Assembly (NCBI GenBank): GCA_947247005.1
Contig: OX365955.1
Span: 36,125,822 to 36,189,821, forward strand
Source of the DNA: Spisula solida
Taxonomy: Eukaryota; Mollusca; Bivalvia; Venerida; Mactridae
Direction: 5' to 3'
DNA length: 64,000 nucleotides
Position 1 is the first letter of the stretch. The number at the start of each line of letters is the position of its first letter. This document shows, piece by piece, positions 52,601 to 61,600 of this stretch. The position numbers and the translations under genes are program-made. The notes below the pieces were generated by a model. The model made no database searches, was not told where the DNA came from, and was given only the letters and a program-made list of their open reading frames with translations.

Positions 52601-55600
52601 ACAAAATACACCCTGTAGTAGGTTCCTGTATCATAAAACATACACCTGCTAATTATAACATTTGCTAATAAAAATATGCGAGACTGTAGCTGTCTATTGA
52701 ATATTTATTAAGTGGTTGGTAAACCCTCACCAAATGGGTCGGGGTAGATGGCGGGGGTCATAGAATCAAATCAAACCCACCATGTGCGGGTACAGATCAC
52801 TTATAATGTGTACAGGGGCATAACTAGACAAATATTTTGATGTGCTGTTCCAACAATACTAGGAGGGTATTTTTCCACTGTTGATAGCATGGGTGTGTTT
52901 TGGTGTACATTTGGTCACTTCAAATGTAACAAAATTTGTCTTCAAAGTTTATATGACATATGCTTAACAATATTTGGCAAATGATGTGTATGCCTGGCAT
53001 ATATGCATTTTTACCCCCCAAAATTACAGTATCTCAGATAGATAGAAGGCAAACCCTCAACATATGGCAATAGTGACTCCTTACTACATACAAAACAGAA
53101 ATTAATCTAAATTTTAATGCAAGAACACTGTGGAAAGTGTTTGCTAATAATAAATGAATTATATCAAATACAATGTTTGCAAGGAAGTTCATGAATAACA
53201 TCTGGAATACATACATCAAGAAAAATAATATCTGGATCCCTAAGGAGTTCACATGCAATACTGGCCCTCTTCTTTTCTCCCCCTGATAATCCTGGTGAAA
53301 ACATATCCCCCATATCTGAAATATGTGTACACCAAATAGAACAACATATCTGAAATATGTGAACACCAAATAGAACAACATATCTGAAATACAGTAACAC
53401 CAAATCGAACAACATATCTGAAATATGTGTACACCAACTAGAACAACATATCTGAAATATGTGAGCACCAAATAGATCAAGATATCTGAAATTTGTGAAC
53501 ACCAAATAGATCAAGATATCTGAAATTTGTGAACACCAAATAGATCAAGATATCTGAAATATGTGAGCACCAAATAGATCAAGATATCTGAAATTTGTGA
53601 ACACCAAATAGATCAAGATATCTGAAATATGTGAGCACCAAATAGATCAAGATATCTGAAATTTGTGAACACCAAATAGATCAAGATATCTGAAATTTGT
53701 GAACACCAAATAGATCAAGAAATCTGAAATTTGTGAACACCAAATAGATCAAGAAATCTGAAATTTTTGAACACCAAGTAGATCAAGAAATCTGAAATTA
53801 ACTAGAACTGTCGCCATTCGGCAGACTAATATACCCCCCGCGTGGCAAAATCATTGCAGCTAATTCTTTTCTTTATGCACATCTACATGTTGAGGTTGTT
53901 AATCTGTTAAAGTTTGAAGAAAATGCTGCAAAAACTGTAGGAGAAGTTGCGTCCACAAGAACTATTTACTGTATATTGTATAGTGCATAAAAGTACAAAG
54001 GGCCATAATTCTGTCAAAAATTGTTGCAGCGTAAATTCTTTCCTTTATGCGCATCTACATGTTGAGGTTGTTCATCTATTAAAGTTTGAAAGAAATGCTG
54101 CAAAAACTGTAGGAGGACATGCGTCCACAAGAACTGTTCACTATATATTGTATAGTGCATAAAAGTACAAAGGGCCATAATTCTGTCAAAAATTGTCGCA
54201 GCGCAAATTCTTTCCTTTATGCACATTTACATGTTGAGGTTGTTCATCTGTGAAAGTTTGAAGGAAATGCTGCAAAAACTGTAGGAGGAGTTGCGTCCAC
54301 AAGAACTATTCACTATATATTGCATAGTGCATAAAAGTACAAAGGGCCATAATTCTGTCAAAAATTGTCGCAGTGTAAATTCTTTCCTTTATGCACATCT
54401 AATGTAAACACCAAATAGATCAAGATATCTGAAATATGTGAACACCAAATAGATCAAGATATCTGAAATATGTGAACACCCAATAGATCAAGATATCTGA
54501 AATATGTGAACACCAAATAGATCAAGATATCTGAAATATGTGAACACCCAATAGATCAAGATATCTGAAATATGTGAACACCAAATAGATCAATATATCT
54601 GGAATTAAATTTGTGAACACCAAATAGATCAAGATATCTGAAATTTGTGAACACCAAATAGATCAAGAAATCTGAAATTAAATATGTGTACACCCAATAG
54701 ATCAAGATATCTGAAATATGTGAACACCAAATAGATCAAGATATCTGAAATATGTGAACACCAAATAGATCAAGATATCTGAAATATGTGAACACCAAAT
54801 AGATCAAGATATCTGGAATTAAATATGTGTACACCAAATAGATCAAGATATCTGGAATTAAATATGTTTACACCAAAGAGATCAACATATCAGAAATATG
54901 TGCTTACATCAAATAGAACATTAAAATTTTTACTACATACTGGTATGTAGACATTTGTTGAGATCCAAGGCATCAACAACTGATTGTAGACGAGACATTT
55001 TCTCAGACTTCGACATTTCGTCCGGCAACCTGATCATAGCAGTGAACTACAATATAAGATAAAACCAACAACATAATGTAGTCAATGTTTTGCTGGTTTC
55101 GTAATCACATTGGTAAAATAAGCATGGCTGCACAAAATATCCAAATCTACCCATTGGCAAATAGGCACACCATCTGGCAGGCTCACTTATAGGTTAGAGA
55201 ACCACCAGCCTGTGAGTATAACACACCATCTGGCAGGCTCACCTATAGGTTAGAGCACCAGCCTGTGAGTATAATACACCATATGGCAGGCTCACCTATA
55301 GGATAGAGCACCACCAGCCTGTGAGTATAACACACCATATGGCAGGCTCGTCTATAGGTTAGAGCACCAGCCTGTGAGTATAATACACCATATGGCAGGC
55401 TCACCTATAGGTTAGAGCACCAGCCTGTGAGTATAACACACCATATGGCAGGCTCGTCTATAGGTTAGAGCACCAGCCTGTGAGTATAATACACCATATG
55501 GCAGGCTCACCTATAGGTTAGAGCGCCAGCCTGCGAGTATAACACACCATATGGCAGGCTCACCTATAGGTTAGAGCACCAGCCTGTGAGTATAATACAC

Positions 55601-58600
55601 CATATGGCAGGCTCACCTATAGGTTAGAGCACCAGCCTGTGAGTATAACACACCATCTGGCAGGCTCACCTAAAGGTTAGAGCACCACCAGCCTGTGAGT
55701 ATAACACACCATCAGGCAGGCTCACCTATAGGTTAGAGAACCACCAGCCTGTGAGTATAACACATCATCTGGCAGGCTCACCTATAGGTAAGAGCACCAG
55801 CCTGTGAGTATAAAACACCATCTGGCAGGCTCACCTATAGGTTAGAGCACCACCAGCCTGTGAGTAAAACACACCATCTGGCAGGCTCACCTATAGGTTA
55901 GAGAACCACCAGCCTGTGAGTATAACACACCATCTGGCAGGCTCACCTATAGGTTAGAGAACCACCAGCCTGTGAGTATAACACACCATCTGGCAGGCTC
56001 ACCTATAGGTTAGAGCACCAGCCTGTGAGTATAACACACCATCTGGCAGGCTCACCTATAGGTTAGAGCATCACCAGCCTGTGAGTAAATACCATCTGGC
56101 AGGCTCACCTATAAGTTAGAGCGCCAACCTGTGAGTATAACACACCATCTGGCAGGCTCACCTATAAGTTAGAGCGCCAACCTGTGAGTATAACACGCTA
56201 TATGGCAGGCTCACCTATAGGTTAGAGCACCAGCCTGTGAGTATAACACACCATCTGGCAGGCTCGTCTACAGGTTAGAGCACCACCAGCCTGTGAGTAT
56301 AACATACCATATGGCAGGCTCACCTATAGGTTAGAGCACCACCAGCCTGTGAGTATAACATTACATCTGGCAGGCTCACCTATAGGTTAGAGCACCACCA
56401 GCCTGTGAGTATAACACACCATATGGAAGGCTCGTCTATAGGTTAGAGCACCAGCCCGTGAGTATAACACACCATATGGCAGGCTCACCTATGGGTTAGA
56501 GCACCACCAGCCTGTGAGTATAACACACCATCTGGCAGGCTCACCTATGGGTTAGAGCACCACCAGCCTGTGAGTATAATACACCATATGGCAGGCTCAC
56601 CTATGGGTTAGAGCACCACCAGCCTGTGAGTATAACACACCATCTGGCAGGCTCACCTATGGGTTAGAGCACTACCAGCCTGTGAGTATAACACACCATC
56701 TGGCAGGCTCACCTATAGGTTAGAGCACCAGCCTGTGAGTATAACACACCATCTGGCAGGCTCACCTATAGGTTAGAGCACCAGCCTGTGAGTATAACAC
56801 ACCATCTGGCAGGCTCACCTATAGGTTAGAGAACCACCAGCCTGTGAGTATAACACATCATCTGGCAGGCTCACCTATGGTTAGAGAACCACCAGCCTGT
56901 GAGTATAACACATCATCTGGCAGGCTCACCTATGGTTAGAGAACCACCAGCCTGTGAGTATAACACACCATATGGCAGGCTCACCTATAGGTTAGAGCAC
57001 CACCAGCCTGTGAGTATAACACACCATCTGGCAGGCTCACCTATAGGTTAGAGAACCACCAGCCTGTGAGTATAACACATCATCTGGCAGGCTCACCTAT
57101 AGGTTAGAGCACCACCAGCCTGTTAGTATAACACACCATCTGGCAGGCTCACCTATGGGTTAGAGCACCACCAGCCTGTGAGTATAACACACCATCTGGC
57201 AGGCTCACCTATGGGTTAGAGCACCACCAGCCTGTGAGTATAACACACCATATGGCAGGCTCACCTATGGGTTAGAGCACCACCAGCCTGTGAGTATAAC
57301 ACACCATCTGGCAGGCTCACCTATGGGTTAGAGCACCAGCCTGTGAGTATAACACACCATTTGGCAGGCTCACCTATAGGTTCGAGCACCAGCCTGTGAG
57401 TATAACACACCATCTGGCAGGCTCACCTATAGGTTAGAGAACCACCAGCCTGTGAGTATAACACATCATCTGGCAGGCTCACCTATAGGTTAGAGAACCA
57501 CCAGCCCGTGAGTATAACACACCATATGGCAGGCTCGTCTATAGGTTAGAGCACCAGCCCGTGAGTATAACACACCATATGGCAGGCTCACCTATGGGTT
57601 AGAGCACCACCAGCCTGTGAGTATAACACACCATCTGGCAGGCTCACCTATATGTTAGAGCACCAGCCTGTGAGTATAACACACCATCTGGCAGGCTCAC
57701 CTATAGGTTAGAGCACCACCAGCCTGTGAGTATAACACACCATCTGGCAGGCTCACCTATAGGTTAGAGCACCACCAGCCTGTGAGTAAAACACACCATC
57801 TGGCAGGCTCACCTATAGGTTAGAGAACCACCAGCCTGTGAGTATAACACACCATCTGGCAGGCTCACCTATAGGTTAGAGAACCACCAGCCTGTGAGTA
57901 TAACACACCATATGGCAGGCTCACCTATAGGTTAGAGCACCACCAGCCTGTGAGTATAACACACCATCTGGCAGGCTCACCTATAGGTTAGAGCACCAGC
58001 CTGTGAGTATAACACACCATCTGGCAGGCTCACCTATAGGTTAGAGCATCACCAGCCTGTGAGTAAATACCATCTGGCAGGCTCACCTATAAGTTAGAGC
58101 GCCAACCTGTGAGTATAACACACCATCAGGCAGGCTCACCTATAAGTTAGAGCGCCAACCTGTGAGTATAACACGCTATATGGCAGGCTCACCTATAGGT
58201 TAGAGCACCAGCCTGTGAGTATAACACACCATCTGGCAGGCTCGTCTATAGGTTAGAGCACCACCAGCCTGTGAGTATAACATACCATATGGCAGGCTCA
58301 CCTATAGGTTAGAGCACCACCAGCCTGTGAGTATAACATTACATCTGGCAGGCTCACCTATAGGTTAGAGCACCACCAGCCTGTGAGTATAAAACACCAT
58401 CTGGCAGGCTCACCTATAGGTTAGATCCAGCCTGTGAGTATAACACACCATATGCCAGGCTCGTCTATAGGTTAGAGCACCAGCCTGTGAGTATAACACA
58501 CCATATGGCAGGCTCACCTATAGGTTAGAGCACCACCAGCCTGTGAGTATAACACACCATATGGCAGGCTCACCTATGGGTTAGAGCACCAGCCCGTGAG

Positions 58601-61600
58601 TAAAACACACCATATGGCAGGCTCACCTATGGGTTAGAGCACCACCAGCCTGTGAGTATAACACACCATCTGGCAGGCTCATCTATGGGTTAGAGCACCA
58701 CCAGCCTGTGAGTATAACACACCATATGGCAGGCTCACCTATGGGTTAGAGCACCACCAGCCTGTGAGTATAACACACCATCTGGCAGGCTCACCTATGG
58801 GTTAGAGCACCAGCCTGTGAGTATAACACACCATCTGGCAGGCTCACCTATAGGTTAGAGCACCAGCCTGTGAGTATAACACACCATCTGGCAGGCTCAC
58901 CTATAGGTTAGAGAACCACCAGCCTGTGAGTATAACACATCATCTGGCAGGCTCACCTATAGGTTAGAGAACCAGCAGCCTGTGAGTATAACACACCATA
59001 TGGCAGGCTCGTCTATAGGTTAGAGCACCAGCCCGTGAGTATAACACACCATATGGCAGGCTCACCTATGGGTTAGAGCACCACCAGCCTGTGAGTATAA
59101 CACACCATCTGGCAGGCTCACCTATGGGTTAGAGCACCACCAGCCTGTGAGTATAACACACCATATGGCAGGCTCACCTATGGGTTAGAGCATCACCAGC
59201 CTGTGAGTATAACACACCATCTGGCAGGCTCACCTATGGGTTAGAGCGCCAACCTGTGAGTATAACACGCTATATGGCAGGCTCACCTATAGGTTAGAGC
59301 ACCAGCCTGTGAGTATAACACACCATCTGGCAGGCTCGTCTATAGGTTAGAGCACCACCAGCCTGTGAGTATAACATACCATATGGCAGGCTCACCTATA
59401 GGTTAGAGCACCACCAGCCTGTGAGTATAACATTACATCTGGCAGGCTCACCTATAGGTTAGAGCACCACCAGCCTGTGAGTATAACACACCATATGGCA
59501 GGCTCACCTATGGGTTAGAGCATCACCAGCCTGTGAGTATAACACACCATCTGGCAGGCTCACCTATGGGTTAGAGCACTACCAGCCTGTGAGTATAACA
59601 CACCATCTGGCAGGCTCACCTATAGGTTAGAGCACCAGCCTGTGACTATAACACACCATCTGGCAGGCTCACCTATAGGTTAGAGCACCAGCCTGTGAGT
59701 ATAACACACCATCTGGCAGGCTCACCTATAGGTTAGAGAACCACCAGCCTGTGAGTATAACACATCATCTGGCAGGCTCACCTATGGTTAGAGAACCACC
59801 AGCCTGTGAGTATAACACATCATCTGGCAGGCTCACCTATGGTTAGAGAACCACCAGCCTGTGAGTATAACACACCATATGGCAGGCTCACCTATAGGTT
59901 AGAGCACCACCAGCCTGTGAGTATAACACACCATCTGGCAGGCTCACCTATAGGTTAGAGAACCACCAGCCTGTGAGTATAACACATCATCTGGCAGGCT
60001 CACCTATAGGTTAGAGCACCACCAGCCTGTGAGTATAACACACCATCTGGCAGGCTCACCTATGGGTTAGAGCACCACCAGCCTGTGAGTATAACACACC
60101 ATCTGGCAGGCTCACCTATGGGTTAGAGCACCACCAGCCTGTGAGTATAACACACCATATGGCAGGCTCACCTATGGGTTAGAGCACCACCAGCCTGTGA
60201 GTATAACACACCATCTGGCAGGCTCACCTATGGGTTAGAGCACCAGCCTGTGAGTATAACACACCATCTGGCAGGCTCACCTATAGGTTAGAGCACCAGC
60301 CTGTGAGTATAACACACCATCTGGCAGGCTCACCTATAGGTTAGAGAACCACCAGCCTGTGAGTATAACACATCATCTGGCAGGCTCACCTATAGGTTAG
60401 AGAACCACCAGCCCGTGAGTATAACACACCATATGGCAGGCTCGTCTATAGGTTAGAGCACCAGCCCGTGAGTATAACACACCATATGGCAGGCTCACCT
60501 ATGGGTTAGAGCACCACCAGCCTGTGAGTATAACACACCATCTGGCAGGCTCACCTATGGGTTAGAGCACCACCAGCCTGTGAGTATAACACACCATATG
60601 GCAGGCTCACCTATGGGTTAGAGCACCACCAGCCTGTGAGTATAACACACCATCTGGCAGGCTCACCTATGGGTTAGAGCACTACCAGCCTGTGAGTATA
60701 ACACACCATCTGGCAGGCTCACCTATAGGTTAGAGCGCCAACCTGTGAGTATTACACACCATCTGGCAGGCTCACCTATAGGTTAGAGCACCACCAGCCT
60801 GTGAGTATAACACATCATCTGGCAGGCTCACCTATAGGTTAGAGCACCAGCCTGTGAGTATAACACACCATCTGGCAGGCTCACCTATAGGTTAGAGAAC
60901 CACCAGCCTGTGAGTATAACACACCATCTGGCAGGCTCACCTATAGGTTAGAGCACAACCAGCCTGTGAGTATAACACACCATCTGGCAGGCTCACCTAT
61001 AGGTTAGAGCACCACCAGCCTGTGAGTATAACATACCATCTGACAGGCTCACCTATAGGTTAGAGAACCACCAGCCTGTGAGTATAACACACCATCTGGC
61101 AGGCTCACCTATAGGTTAGAGCGCCACCAGCCTGTGAGTAAATACCATCTGGCAGGCTCACCTATAGGTTAGAGAACCACCAGCCTGTGAGTATAACACA
61201 CCATCTGGCAGGCTCACCTATAGGTTAGAGAACCACCAGCCTGTGAGTATAACACACCATCTGGCAGGCTCACCTATAGGTTAGAGCGCCAACCTGTGAG
61301 TATAACACACCATCTGGCAGGCTAACCTATAGGTTAAAGCACCAGCCTGTGAGTATAACACACCATCTGGCAGGCTCACCTATAGGTTAGAGCACCAGCC
61401 TGTGAGTATAATACACCATATGGCAGGCTCACCTATAGGTTAGAGCGCCAACCTGTGAGTATAACACACCATCTGGCAGGCTAACCTATAGGTTAGAGCA
61501 CCACCAGCCTGTGAGTATAACACACCATCTGGCAGGCTCACCTATAGGTTAGAGCACCACCAGCCTGTGAGTATAACACACCATCTGGCAGGCTCACCTA

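Noticed and set aside
53034..53514. Frames continuing the LSGGE exon into [14 protein letters not shown] repeats
   Set aside because: They come from reading the 34-bp array. The ABCG frame has clear splice borders at 53215 and 53315.
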